From contig NZ_FNVT01000002.1 in the NCBI RefSeq assembly GCF_900108335.1, positions 613,620 through 677,619 on the forward strand: a stretch of DNA of 64,000 nucleotides. Direction: 5' to 3'. Below are positions 32,645 through 41,634 of the stretch, piece after piece (the stretch's first letter is position 1; each line of letters starts with the position of its first letter). This DNA comes from Nonomuraea solani. GTDB taxonomy: Bacteria; Actinomycetota; Actinomycetes; Streptosporangiales; Streptosporangiaceae. The translations under genes and the position numbers were made by a program. The notes under the pieces are model-generated. The model was not told the DNA's origin. It did not search any database and saw only the letters and a program-made list of their open reading frames with translations.

Positions 32645-33310
32645 TCAGAGGTGGCTGACGTCGTTGAAGCCGGCGACGTCCAGGCGGCCCCCGGCGGCGC
32701 GCCAGCTCGACACCGAGCCGTTCAGCACCGGCGCGAACTCCAGCACGGCCGCCAGCTCCGCGTCGGGCGAGCGGGCGATCACGTGCCGCAGCGCCAGCAC
32801 CACCGAGTCGTGGGCGACGATCAGCACCCGCCGCCCGTCCGCGCGCCCGTCCAGGTCCGCCAGGAAGTCCCTGAGCCGGACGACCACGTCGGCGAGCGAC
32901 TCACCGCCGGGCGGCCGGTAGGCGTAGGCGCCCTCCTTCTCACGCCGCGCCAGCTCCTCCGGGTGCCGCTCCCCGATGGCGGCCAGGTTGTAGTGCGCGA
33001 ACGCGCCCGCCTCCTGGTCCCTGAGCCGCTCGTCCACGGTCACGGGCAGCGCCGCCCACGACCGCGCCGCGAACCGCCACGTGTCGAGCGCGCGCCGGTA
33101 CGGCGAGCACCACACCAGCTCGGGGGCCTCCCCGGAGGGCAGGGCCGCGAGCAGCCGCCCGAGAGCCGCCGCCTGGGTCCGGCCCAGCTCGGTCAGCGTC
33201 ACCTCGTCGTCGCCGCGCTCGTAGACCAGGGGCGTCGTGCCGGCCAGCCGGTAGGCCAGGTTGGCCTCGCTCTCGCCGTGTCGCACCGCCATGATCCGCG
33301 TCGGGCCCAT
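32645..33310 (-). CDS. Histidine phosphatase (phosphoglycerate mutase-like)
   Basis: 221 residues, branch-1 histidine phosphatase. The catalytic RHGE is at 10-13, the second histidine is in LIVAHDSVVLALRH, and PYRRALDTW carries the conserved Arg. It may dephosphorylate a sugar phosphate or act as an acid phosphatase; the sequence does not decide. AAGATGAGG lies just upstream of ATG 33310. Confidence 0.88.
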   Translation of the reverse strand: MGPTRIMAVRHGESEANLAYRLAGTTPLVYERGDDEVTLTELGRTQAAALGRLLAALPSGEAPELVWCSPYRRALDTWRFAARSWAALPVTVDERLRDQEAGAFAHYNLAAIGERHPEELARREKEGAYAYRPPGGESLADVVVRLRDFLADLDGRADGRRVLIVAHDSVVLALRHVIARSPDAELAAVLEFAPVLNGSVSSWRAAGGRLDVAGFNDVSHL

Positions 33311-33359
33311 GCCTCATCTTCACACGCGGCCTTCGTACGAGCGCGGCGGGAGGCAACCC

Positions 33360-35174
33360 TTAGGAGGGGAGTTCGTCCACCTCCGCGAACGAGCGCCCGC
33401 CCGACAGCTTGGCGTAGCCAGGCCCCCGGTCGAAGAAGCGGTCGGCCGGGGGCCGCAGGTTGGCGCGCAGCTCGGCCGTGCCCCGCTCGTCGATGCGGTC
33501 GCCGTCGAGGACCACGCCGTAGTCGCCGAGCGCCCCCGCGATCGACACCTTGCCGTCGCGTACGTCGGCCGCCACGGCACGCGGGTCGCGGTCGTACGGG
33601 GAGCCCCAGCCGCCACCCCCGGTCGTCCGGATCCTGATCAGGTCACCGGCCTGCACCTGGTGGTCGTCGACCAGCCCTTCCATCTCCTTGCCGGCGATCT
33701 CCACCCGGAACGGCCGCCCGGCGAGGCCGCCGTTGACGCCCCAGCAGGACAGGATCGAGCGGTCGGCGATGGACATGTACGACGCGTCGCGCAGCATCCT
33801 GATGTGCTTGTCGTAGCCGAGCCCGCCCCTGAACATCCCCGGCCCGCCGGAGTCGCAGGCCAGCCCGAGGCGCTCGACGCGGAACGGCCAGCGCGCCTCG
33901 GCGAACTCCACCGGGATGTTGCGCGAGTCGGGCACCACGTGGATGGTGTCCTCGCCGTCGGCGTACCGGCGCCCGCCGGAGCCGCCGCCGAGCACCTCGC
34001 GCATCAGGTAGGGAACGCCGTCGGCGTCCGTGCCGTACACACCGGTGTAGCGGATCGTCTCCTGGTCGGCCGGCATGCGACCGCCGGTGGCCTTGGCCAG
34101 GACGCCCGCCAGGACACCGAGCAGGCGCAGGATGACGAACGTGCGGGCGTTGGTGGGGGCCGGGAAGACCGGGGTGAGCAGGGTGCCCTTCTCCGGGAAG
34201 ACCATCTTGATGAGCGGCACGACGCCCTCGTTGACGTCCAGCTCGGCCATCCGCTCCGGCGTGTCGGCCAGGTTGCGGAGCACGGGGGCCAGCCACTTCT
34301 TCAGGAACACCCCGTCGGCGTAGTCGCCCGCGTGGTTGATCGGGCCCTTGGCCTGCGGCGAGGTGCCGGTGAAGTCGATGGTCAGCGGCGCGTCGAGCGC
34401 GTGGTCCACGGTGAGCGTGATGCGCTGGGCGTGCAGGCGGGGCTCGTCCACGCCGTCGTGCTCGGCGTAGTCCTCCCACACGTACGTCCCCTCGGGGATC
34501 TTGGCCAGCAGCTCCCTGCGGAACGTCTCGGTCGTCTTGCCGATGATCGCGTCGAAGCACTCCTCGACGGCCTGCCTGCCGTACCGATCGAACAGCTCGC
34601 CGAGCCGCCGCGCGCCCATCAGGCAGGCCGAGCACTCGGCGTCCAGGTCGCCGGCCAGCGAGTCGGGCATGCGGGAGTTGCGGGTCATGATCCGCAGCGC
34701 CGCCTCGTTGGGCACGCCCTGGTCCCACAGCTTGATCGGCGGCACCATCAGGCCCTCTTCGAAGACCGAGCGGGCGTGCGAGGGCATGGAGCCGGGCACC
34801 GCCCCGCCGATGTCGTCGTGGTGGCCGAACGCCTGGACGAAGGCGACGACGGCGCCGTCGTGGAAGACCGGCACGGTGACGCACAGGTCGGGCAGGTGGC
34901 CGATGCCGCCCTCCGACAGGTAGACGTCGTTGTGGAAGTAGACGTCGCCGGGCCGCATCGTCTCGATCGGGAAGTCGCGCACGACGGGCTGGACGAGCGC
35001 GCTGTAGGAGCGGCCGGTGAGCTTGCGCATCCGCACGTCGTGGATGCCCGCGCGGAAGTCGTGCGCGTCGCGGATCATCGGGGAGCGGGCCGTACGGGCG
35101 ATGGCCGTCTCGACCTCCCGCTCGACGGACGCGAGCGTGCCCTCGACGATCTCCACGAGGATGGGATCAGTCAC
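33360..35174 (-). CDS. Hydantoinase/oxoprolinase subunit B (HyuB-like)
   Basis: 604 residues of the hydantoinase B family: DPILVEIVEGTLASVEREVE, IRDAHDFRAGIHD, GDVYFHNDVYLSEGGIGHLPD and the C-terminal GGGGWGSPYDRDP. Together with HyuA it forms an ATP-dependent ring-opening or carboxylating enzyme (N-methylhydantoinase, 5-oxoprolinase or acetone/acetophenone-carboxylase type). Start GTG 35174 has GGAGG 6 nt upstream and overlaps the HyuA stop by 8 nt; the longer frame is rejected. The substrate is not evident. Confidence 0.92.
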   Translation of the reverse strand: MTDPILVEIVEGTLASVEREVETAIARTARSPMIRDAHDFRAGIHDVRMRKLTGRSYSALVQPVVRDFPIETMRPGDVYFHNDVYLSEGGIGHLPDLCVTVPVFHDGAVVAFVQAFGHHDDIGGAVPGSMPSHARSVFEEGLMVPPIKLWDQGVPNEAALRIMTRNSRMPDSLAGDLDAECSACLMGARRLGELFDRYGRQAVEECFDAIIGKTTETFRRELLAKIPEGTYVWEDYAEHDGVDEPRLHAQRITLTVDHALDAPLTIDFTGTSPQAKGPINHAGDYADGVFLKKWLAPVLRNLADTPERMAELDVNEGVVPLIKMVFPEKGTLLTPVFPAPTNARTFVILRLLGVLAGVLAKATGGRMPADQETIRYTGVYGTDADGVPYLMREVLGGGSGGRRYADGEDTIHVVPDSRNIPVEFAEARWPFRVERLGLACDSGGPGMFRGGLGYDKHIRMLRDASYMSIADRSILSCWGVNGGLAGRPFRVEIAGKEMEGLVDDHQVQAGDLIRIRTTGGGGWGSPYDRDPRAVAADVRDGKVSIAGALGDYGVVLDGDRIDERGTAELRANLRPPADRFFDRGPGYAKLSGGRSFAEVDELPS

Positions 35175-37167
35175 GGCGTACCTCCACATTTCCATACTCA
35201 TCCACCGTCGCGGTGAAGCCCGGATGGATGGGGATCGTCGAGCCGTACTCCTCGATCACCGCCGGGCCCTCGATCTTGGCCCCGGGGCCGAGCGCGGCGC
35301 GCTGGTGGATGGGGGTGTCGCGAGTCTCGTCGAAGTGCACGGGACGCACGGAGGTGGCACCCTCGCCGGCCTTGTCCAGGCGGCGGAGGGAGGGGCGGTT
35401 GATGGGGCCGATGCCGGAGACGCGCAGGTTGACCCATTCGACGCCGTGGCGGGGATCGTCGCGGTAGGCGTAGCCGTACAGCTTCTCGTGGGCGTCGTGG
35501 AAGCGGCCGACCACGTCGGCCTGCCAGTCCTCGTCGATCTCGCCGGCGGGCGCGGTGACGCGGACCTCGTACGCCTGGCCGTAGTAGCGCAGGTCGGCGC
35601 TGCGCAGGTAGACCGGGTCGTCGAAGCCCTCGCGGCGCAGGGCCTCGCCCGCCTGATGCTCCAGGTCGTGGAAGATCTCGACGGCCTTGCCGAGGGAGAG
35701 GTCGCGGGTGACGTACGTACGGACGTAGTCGTTCTTGACGTCCACGGTGAGCAGCCCGAACGCCGACACGTTGCCCGGGTCGCGCGGGACGACGACGGCC
35801 GGCAGGCCGAGGATGTCGATCAGCCGGCACGCCAGCAGCGGCCCCGACCCGCCGAACGTCACCAGCGGGAAGTCCCGCACGTCCAGCCCGCGCTTGACGG
35901 TGAGCTGCCGGATCGCGTTGCTCTGGTTGAACGCGCTGATCTCCAGGATGCCGGTCGCCGTGCGCTCGGGGGTGAGCCCGAGCTTGCCGGCCAGCGCCTG
36001 GATGCCGGTCCGCGCCGCGTCGGCGTCCAGCGGGATCTCACCGCCGAGCAGGTGCGGCGGGATCCGGCCGAGGAACACGTGCGCGTCCGTCACCGTGACC
36101 TCGGTCCCGCCCTTGCCGTAGCAGAGGGGGCCGGGGTCGGCGCCGGCGGACTTGGGGCCGACCTTGAGCGTGCCCTCGGGCGAGATCCAGGCGATCGAGC
36201 CGCCGCCCGCGCCGACCGTGATGATGTCGATCATCGGGATCTTGCACGGGTAGCGGCCGATGGAGCCCTCGGTGGTGATGGAGGGCTGGCCGTCGATCAC
36301 CACGGCCACGTCCGTCGAGGTGCCGCCGCCGTCCAGCGTGATCACCGACTCGTGGCCCGCCGTGGCGGCGATGAGCGCCGCGCCCAGCGCGCCGGCCGCC
36401 GGTCCCGACAGGACGGTGGTGATCGGCTGGTTGACGACCTCGCGGGCCGACAGGACGCCGCCGTTGGACTTCATGACGGAGAACGGCATGCCGAGCCGGT
36501 TGGACAGGGTCGCGAGGTAGCTGCGCATGGCCGGCTTGACGGCGGCGTCGACGAGGGTGGTGACCGAGCGCTCGTACTCGCGGTATTCGCGCAGCACGTC
36601 GCTCGACAGCGAGATCACCGCCTCCGGGTGCTCGCGCCACAGCACCTCGCGCATCCGGCGCTCGTGCTCGGGGTTGGCGTAGGAGTGCAGGAAGCACACC
36701 CCGATCGCGGTGACGCCCTTGGACTTGAACCAGCGGGCCACCTCGACGGCCTGCTCCTCCGAGAACGGCCACACCTCCGCGCCCCGATGGTCGAGCCGCC
36801 CGCCGACGGTCTTGACCAGGTGCACGGGAACGATCCTGGGCGGTTTCACCCAGAAGTAGGAGTTGCCGTAGCCATCGGGCACGCTCTGCCTGGCGATCTC
36901 CAGGATGTACTCGAAGCCCTCGGTCGTGATGAAACCGAGGTTGGCGATGCGGTCTTCCAGCAGCTGGTTCGTGGCCACCGTGGTGCCGTGGACCACGGCG
37001 CTCACGTCGAGGGGACCCAGCTTCTCGATGCCCGCGACGAACCCGTCCGCCGGGTTCGCGGGGGTCGAGGGTGTCTTCGTGGTGAGGATCTCACCGGTCT
37101 CCTCGTCCACCGCCACGATGTCGGTGAACGTTCCTCCGGTGTCCACACCTATACGGACGCTACGCAT
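35167..37167 (-). CDS. Hydantoinase/oxoprolinase subunit A (HyuA-like)
   Basis: 666 residues, the ATP-binding partner of the B subunit. The phosphate-binding loop of the ASKHA-type fold is IGVDTGGTFTDIVAVD at 6-21; VVHGTTVATNQLLE, SNGGVLSAREVVNQP and VTLDGGGTSTDVAVV-type segments (the stretch VITLDGGGTSTDVAVV) follow, with GGSGPLLA late. It starts 7 nt after the stop of a small membrane protein gene, so three genes form one operon. Coupling to HyuB by overlap supports a heteromeric enzyme. Confidence 0.92.
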   Translation of the reverse strand: MRSVRIGVDTGGTFTDIVAVDEETGEILTTKTPSTPANPADGFVAGIEKLGPLDVSAVVHGTTVATNQLLEDRIANLGFITTEGFEYILEIARQSVPDGYGNSYFWVKPPRIVPVHLVKTVGGRLDHRGAEVWPFSEEQAVEVARWFKSKGVTAIGVCFLHSYANPEHERRMREVLWREHPEAVISLSSDVLREYREYERSVTTLVDAAVKPAMRSYLATLSNRLGMPFSVMKSNGGVLSAREVVNQPITTVLSGPAAGALGAALIAATAGHESVITLDGGGTSTDVAVVIDGQPSITTEGSIGRYPCKIPMIDIITVGAGGGSIAWISPEGTLKVGPKSAGADPGPLCYGKGGTEVTVTDAHVFLGRIPPHLLGGEIPLDADAARTGIQALAGKLGLTPERTATGILEISAFNQSNAIRQLTVKRGLDVRDFPLVTFGGSGPLLACRLIDILGLPAVVVPRDPGNVSAFGLLTVDVKNDYVRTYVTRDLSLGKAVEIFHDLEHQAGEALRREGFDDPVYLRSADLRYYGQAYEVRVTAPAGEIDEDWQADVVGRFHDAHEKLYGYAYRDDPRHGVEWVNLRVSGIGPINRPSLRRLDKAGEGATSVRPVHFDETRDTPIHQRAALGPGAKIEGPAVIEEYGSTIPIHPGFTATVDEYGNVEVRRD

Positions 37168-37174
37168 GGGCTCC

Positions 37175-37558
37175 TCAGCTTCGGCGACGGCCGAGCACTT
37201 CGTCGATGACTCTTGGCGCGTTCTGTGTGCCGACGTAGGCCGCCAGCCGCACCACCATCTCCTGCGACCTGGCCAGCTCCGCCTCGACTCTGGCCTTACC
37301 GGACTGCCCCGCCTGCACCCCGAAGTAAGCCCCGATTATGGTACCGATCACCCCCGCCACACCGGCGAAAAGCGGGGCGAACTCTCCGGTGGCGAAGACG
37401 GCGGCGCCGAAGGCGATGAGAATCGCGACGATGCCGGCCACGACGACGAAGAAGCCGTAGCGCCAGCGCGTCGCGTCGGCCTGGGCCGCCGTGATTTCGT
37501 CCTGCGTCATCATCGCGTCGAGCTCAGACGGCCGGGACGGTGGATTGTCGGTGACCAC
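37175..37558 (-). CDS. Small two-helix membrane protein
   Basis: 127 residues with two adjacent transmembrane helices (about 34-55 and 60-78, FFVVVAGIVAILIAFGAAVF and PLFAGVAGVIGTIIGAYFG) between a hydrophilic N-terminus and a helical C-terminus. No family is recognised. GTG 37558 has a perfect AGGAGG 5 nt upstream, deciding the start over the ATG at 37615. First gene of the HyuA-HyuB operon; a role in localising or transporting for that enzyme is only suggested by position. Confidence 0.75.
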   Translation of the reverse strand: MVTDNPPSRPSELDAMMTQDEITAAQADATRWRYGFFVVVAGIVAILIAFGAAVFATGEFAPLFAGVAGVIGTIIGAYFGVQAGQSGKARVEAELARSQEMVVRLAAYVGTQNAPRVIDEVLGRRRS

Positions 37559-37620
37559 AGATTCCTCCTGTAACTCCAGGGGAGAAATGTCCCACGAGGT
37601 CATAGAACAAGCCAAGCCAC

Positions 37621-37626
37621 TAAGCT
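37621..37626 (+). promoter_or_regulatory. -10 box TAAGCT for leaderless tdk
   Basis: TAAGCT followed by 8 nt and GTG 37635; the upstream open frame is rejected. Confidence 0.5.
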
Positions 37627-37634
37627 GGCCCCCC

Positions 37635-38279
37635 GTGACCGAACTGTCTGCCTTGTCTGCCGTACCGTCTGGCGCCAGGGATGCCGTACTGAAGTTCTAC
37701 TTCGGCCCCATGGATTGCGGAAAGTCCACGCTGGCGCTCCAGATGAACTACAACCACGGCCGTCAGGGCCGCCGGGGTCTGGTGCTCACCAAGCACGACC
37801 GCTCCGGCGGGCCCAAGGTGACCAGCAGGATCGGGCTCGGGCTTGAGGCGATCGAGGTGGAGGACTCCCTCGATCTCGTCCGGCTGGTCACCGCGCACGA
37901 GCGGATCGACTATCTGATCTGCGACGAGGCGTGCTTCTACACGGTCGAGCAGATCGAGCAACTGGCCGACCTGGTGGACGAGCACGCCGTGGACGTCTAC
38001 GCGTTCGGGCTGGCCTCGGACTTCAGGTCGGTGATGTTCCCCGCGGCGCAGCGGCTGTTCGAGCTGGCCGACGAGGTCTGCCGGCTGCAGGTCGAGGTGC
38101 TGTGCTGGTGCGGGCGGCCGGGGCAGCTCAACGCCAGGGTCGTGGGCGGGTCGATGGCGCGTACGGGGGCGCAGGTGGTGATCGGCGACACCGACGCCGC
38201 GCACGTGCGCTATCAGGTGCTGTGCCGCCGCCACCACCGCGCGGGCCGCCTCGGCGAGGGCTCGCAGCAGATGGCCTGA
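37635..38279 (+). CDS. tdk: Thymidine kinase (type II)
   Basis: Phosphorylates thymidine in dTMP salvage. 214 residues with P-loop FGPMDCGKSTLALQ at 23-36, the lasso/Walker B region LICDEACFY with the catalytic Glu, and the zinc-binding cysteines CWCG and CRRHH near the C-terminus. The family's FGLASDF stretch is intact. Confidence 0.93.
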   Translation: MTELSALSAVPSGARDAVLKFYFGPMDCGKSTLALQMNYNHGRQGRRGLVLTKHDRSGGPKVTSRIGLGLEAIEVEDSLDLVRLVTAHERIDYLICDEACFYTVEQIEQLADLVDEHAVDVYAFGLASDFRSVMFPAAQRLFELADEVCRLQVEVLCWCGRPGQLNARVVGGSMARTGAQVVIGDTDAAHVRYQVLCRRHHRAGRLGEGSQQMA

Positions 38280-38295
38280 AAAGCCGCTGAAAGGT

Positions 38296-38700
38296 TCATA
38301 CCAGCCGGTCCAGGGCCTCTCTGAGGCGCTGGGCGTCCTGGTCCGGCAGGACGGCCAGGAACGCCTCCTCGGCCTCCTCCACGGCCCGCGTGGCCGCGCC
38401 GAGGACCTCGCGGCCGCGCTCGGTCGGCTCCACGATGTTCTTGCGCCGGTCGCCGGGGTGCGGCCGGCGCCCGACCAGCCCTTTACGCTCCAGCGCGTCG
38501 ACCATGGCGACCATGGTCGTGCGGTCGATCCCCAGGCGCTGGGCCGCTTCGAGCTGCGACAGCGGCTCGCGCGCGCCCAGCACCGACAGCACAGCGAACT
38601 CACGCCCGTCGATCCCGTACGGCTCCAGCGCCGGGCCCGTCAACTCCCCCAGGCGCAGCCCGGCATGCTTGAGCAGGTAACCAAGTCGGCGTCTCGACAC
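38296..38700 (-). CDS. MarR-family transcriptional regulator
   Basis: 134 residues, winged helix: EFAVLSVLGAREPLSQLEAAQRLGIDRTTMVAMVDALERKGLVGRRPHPGDRR is the classic MarR core with the wing arginines. GTG 38700 is used; the longer frame belongs to the antisense of the next gene. Tail-to-tail with tdk, 16 bp apart, and immediately downstream of the DsbA-like gene, so it may respond to redox or electrophile stress; that is inference. Confidence 0.9.
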   Translation of the reverse strand: MSRRRLGYLLKHAGLRLGELTGPALEPYGIDGREFAVLSVLGAREPLSQLEAAQRLGIDRTTMVAMVDALERKGLVGRRPHPGDRRKNIVEPTERGREVLGAATRAVEEAEEAFLAVLPDQDAQRLREALDRLV

Positions 38701-38726
38701 CCGACGATTGTCCCATCCTGAAATGC

Positions 38727-39398
38727 TCAGACGGCGCAGTAGCCGTCGTCGTCGCACCCGTCGGCGGGCGCGGCGAGCTGCGTGATCGGGGTCTGCCCCG
38801 TGCGCTCGGCCACCTCGTCGATCGCGGCGGTGAAGGTCTCCTCCGGCTGCGCGCCCGACACGGCGTACTGGCCCTCGAACAGGAACAGCGGCACCCCGCT
38901 GATCCCGAGCGCCCGCGCCCTGCCGAGCTGCTCGCGCACCTCCTCGGCGCCCTCGCCGGTGTCCTGGACGCCCGTCTCGGCGGCCAGCTTGGCCAGGACG
39001 GCGGGGTCGGCCACGTTCTGGCCCTGGCTGAAATAGGCCAGAAACAACCGGCCGGCCATCTCCTCGCCGAGCCCCTGCCGCGTAGCGACCTCGATGAGGC
39101 GGTGCGCCTCCAGCGTGTTCGCGCTGACCGCGTGGTCGTAGTCCAGCTCCAGCCCCTCGGCCGCGGCGGTGTCGATCACCCGCTGGATCATCTGCCCGGC
39201 GTTCGGCCCGAACTTGCGCTCCAGCGCCGGGAGCAGCGGCTCGGCCTCCGCCGGGGCGTCCGGGTTGAGCTGGAACGGCCGCATCGTCACCTCGATCGTG
39301 CCGCCCTTGGCCCGGAACCGCTCCGCGGCCCGCGCGAACCTGACGTGCCCGATGTAGCACCAGGGGCACACGACATCAGAAAAAACTTCAACCTTCAT
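38727..39398 (-). CDS. DsbA/FrnE-family thioredoxin-fold oxidoreductase
   Basis: 223 residues of the cytoplasmic FrnE-like branch: KVEVFSDVVCPWCYIG holds the CPWC active site at about 11-14, MRPFQLNP and GISGVPLFLFEGQYAVSGAQP (cis-Pro) follow. An extra Cys pair, DGCDDDGYC, sits at the C-terminus and may act as a second redox site. No signal peptide. FrnE proteins are disulphide isomerases or polyketide-associated oxidoreductases. Divergent from the regulator at 39507. Confidence 0.9.
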   Translation of the reverse strand: MKVEVFSDVVCPWCYIGHVRFARAAERFRAKGGTIEVTMRPFQLNPDAPAEAEPLLPALERKFGPNAGQMIQRVIDTAAAEGLELDYDHAVSANTLEAHRLIEVATRQGLGEEMAGRLFLAYFSQGQNVADPAVLAKLAAETGVQDTGEGAEEVREQLGRARALGISGVPLFLFEGQYAVSGAQPEETFTAAIDEVAERTGQTPITQLAAPADGCDDDGYCAV

Positions 39399-39506
39399 GT
39401 ATGTGGTCAACCCCCGGCGCACCCGTCCGATTCCGCATGAGGTGATACGCCATAAATCCGACCGCAATCTCGCGGACCTAGGCTCGGGGGTGACGGAGGT
39501 GAGCGT

Positions 39507-40508
39507 GTGAAGACTCTGCGCATCCACTTCGGACGCGAGGATCTGACGCGGGTGAGACTGGCGGCGGGGCACGACGCCATGTGGGAGTTCGTGCTCAGCG
39601 TGCACCAGCTCGCCTTTCCCGACCAATATGTCCCCTTCTTCACCACCTGGCGGCGCCGGGCCGTCGCCGCGGTCACCGAGACGGGCCTGGAGGCCACGGT
39701 GCGGCGGCTGGCCCAGCTCATGCCCGCGACCCCGTATTTCCCTGACTTCCTCACCCCCGCCGGGCAGCGGCCGCTGTTCGAGGAGGGCCTCGAAACCGTG
39801 CTGGCCACGCCGGTCACGCGGCTGCGCATCGACCTCGGACGGCTGTCGGCCGACTACCGGCGGCCGCCGTCGTGGTTCGCCACCCTGGCCGGCGGCGAGG
39901 CGGAGGTGCTCGACCGGTTCGGCGACGCCGTCCGCGGCTACCACGACACGGTGCTGGCCCCCTACACGCGCCAGCTCACCGCGGCCGTGGACGCCGACCT
40001 GTCCCGGCGCTCGCAGGCCATGGCCATGGGCGGGGTGGACCGGCTGCTGAGCGGCCTGCACCCGGCGGCCCGCTGGGACCCGCCCGTGCTGAGCGTGGAC
40101 TACGTGGTCGACCGCGACCTCTACCTGGACGGCAGGGGGCTGCTGCTCATCCCGGTCTTCTTCGGCGTGCACGGCCCGATCACGCTGGCCGACGAGAGCC
40201 TGAGCCCGACGCTGGTCTACCCGGTCGAGCGCGCGCCGTTCTGGGAGTTATCGGAGGGCCGGACGGACCACATGGACGCGCTGTCGGAACTGCTCGGGCC
40301 CACCAGGGCCGCCGCCCTGCACCTGGTGGGCGACGGGCTCACCACCACGGCGCTGGCGAAGGCGCTCGGGGTGAGCGTGTCGGCGGCCAGCAGGCACGCG
40401 ACGGCGCTGCGGCGCGCCGGGCTGATCCACACCACCAGGCACGGGCGGCACGTGCTGCACATCCGGAGCAGGCTGGGCGAGGCGCTGTTCAAGGGCGAGC
40501 TGGGCTAG
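39507..40508 (+). CDS. Winged-helix transcriptional regulator (ArsR-like, DUF5937-type)
   Basis: 333 residues. The first 240 form a large domain beginning LRIHFGREDLTRVRLA with a LDGRGLLLIPVFFG core, as in the actinobacterial DUF5937 regulators; the last 90 are an ArsR-type winged helix (LTTTALAKALGVSVSAASRHATALRRAGLI). GTG 39507 has GGAGG at the right distance and TAGGCT at 39479-39484 is a likely -10. The effector is unknown. It may control the divergent DsbA/FrnE-like gene. Confidence 0.87.
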   Translation: MKTLRIHFGREDLTRVRLAAGHDAMWEFVLSVHQLAFPDQYVPFFTTWRRRAVAAVTETGLEATVRRLAQLMPATPYFPDFLTPAGQRPLFEEGLETVLATPVTRLRIDLGRLSADYRRPPSWFATLAGGEAEVLDRFGDAVRGYHDTVLAPYTRQLTAAVDADLSRRSQAMAMGGVDRLLSGLHPAARWDPPVLSVDYVVDRDLYLDGRGLLLIPVFFGVHGPITLADESLSPTLVYPVERAPFWELSEGRTDHMDALSELLGPTRAAALHLVGDGLTTTALAKALGVSVSAASRHATALRRAGLIHTTRHGRHVLHIRSRLGEALFKGELG

Positions 40509-40517
40509 GCAGGTTCT

Positions 40518-40546
40518 AACCCTTCCGCGCGCCGGCCGCAAGGGTT
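40518..40546. terminator. Inverted repeat between convergent genes
   Basis: AACCCTT and AAGGGTT, 15 nt apart with a GC-rich loop, lie just after the regulator gene and before the end of the opposing gene. Weak terminator candidate. CGCAAGGGTTT here recurs as CGCAAGGGCTT 20 bp further on. Confidence 0.4.
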
Positions 40547-40644
40547 TGCATGTAGACGCAAGGGCTTCAGCGGGCGCGGGCCCGGCCAGCAGAATGCTGC
40601 CGGGGGGAGGCACGCCGAACCTCGCGGGGGCTGGCTCGGCGGCC

Positions 40645-41541
40645 TCACCCCGCTGCGAGCTCCTCCAGCCGGTACGGCAGATAGGCCGAGTCGTCCACCA
40701 GCGCGGAGGCGCCCCGCCACCATCCGAACCATTCGCCGCTGCGCCACATCCAGTCGACCCGCTCGATGGCGGCCACCACGTCGCCGACCGTCTCCCACCG
40801 CTCGCCGAGCTGCTCGCGGGAGGCGCCGTGCCGCAGCGCCCACGCCCGCAGGATGCCGGTGGCGGCCGAGGGGACCTCACGGGCGTAGGGGTCGGGGTCC
40901 TCACCCGGCAGCCGGTGCGGCCCGAGCCCGGCCGCCACGCCCCAGCTCCACTGCGCCTCGGCGGGACGGGAGTAGCGCAGCGACTGGAAGTCCAGGTTGG
41001 ATCCGAGATCCTCGTCGGGCCGCCGGGCGACGACCGCGTCGAGCCGCCCTCCGGCGTCGAAGTGCACGACGAGCCGTTCGCCCGGTTTGGCGCCCGGCGG
41101 CAGGTCGAAGCGGTCTTCGGCCTGCCAGGAGTTGAGGTCGACCTGCGCGACGGGCCGGCCCCACATCTCGTCGGCGGCGTCGTCGGCCATCCAGGCGGCC
41201 AGCATCTCGAGTGCGGTCAGGTCGGTCCACGGCTCGATGGCGACGGCCGTGCGCACCACCTCGTCGGGGGGCGGCAGCTTGCCGCCCCTGGGCCTGCTCC
41301 ACCAGTCGTCGCCCAGCTCGCGGGTGCCGACCAGCAGCGCGGCGATGGCGGCCAGCTCCGCCGAACGTCTGGTGAGGGAGGCGCCGAGCGCGAGCCCGAG
41401 CGTACGGTCGGTCCGGTCGTCCCCGAGCACCGGGCGCACGTCGGCGATCAGCAGCTCGGCTGTCGGACGCTCCTCACCCAGCAGGTTGCGTACGACTCGC
41501 CTGGCTTCTGTCCGTGCGTCTTCAGCATGTGCCTGCCGCAT
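40645..41541 (-). CDS. Hypothetical protein, Trp-rich, two-part
   Basis: 298 residues, soluble, no family recognised. The N-terminal 110 residues are helical (RRVVRNLLGEERPTAELLIAD, RRSAELAAIAALLVGTRELG); the rest is rich in Trp and Asp (VDLNSWQAEDRFDLPPGAKPG, AQWSWGVAAGLGPHR, VDWMWRSGEWFGWWRGA). ATG 41541 is leaderless, with TAGCGT 6 nt upstream. Isolated gene with no partner. Confidence 0.72.
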   Translation of the reverse strand: MRQAHAEDARTEARRVVRNLLGEERPTAELLIADVRPVLGDDRTDRTLGLALGASLTRRSAELAAIAALLVGTRELGDDWWSRPRGGKLPPPDEVVRTAVAIEPWTDLTALEMLAAWMADDAADEMWGRPVAQVDLNSWQAEDRFDLPPGAKPGERLVVHFDAGGRLDAVVARRPDEDLGSNLDFQSLRYSRPAEAQWSWGVAAGLGPHRLPGEDPDPYAREVPSAATGILRAWALRHGASREQLGERWETVGDVVAAIERVDWMWRSGEWFGWWRGASALVDDSAYLPYRLEELAAG

Positions 41542-41547
41542 ACCGCC

Positions 41548-41553
41548 ACGCTA
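41548..41553 (-). promoter_or_regulatory. -10 box TAGCGT for the Trp-rich hypothetical gene
   Basis: Minus-strand TAGCGT, 6 nt, then ATG 41541. Confidence 0.5.
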
Positions 41554-41634
41554 CGCCCGGAGATCCTTTTCCGCGAGAGCCACCGACACCCTGCCGCCTC
41601 CCCTTATGGTCAAAGCCCCGCTAATGACCGCCGC

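Noticed and set aside
35175..35201. Longer HyuB start at 35201
   Set aside because: GTG 35174 has GGAGG at 6 nt, and the family begins at that point.
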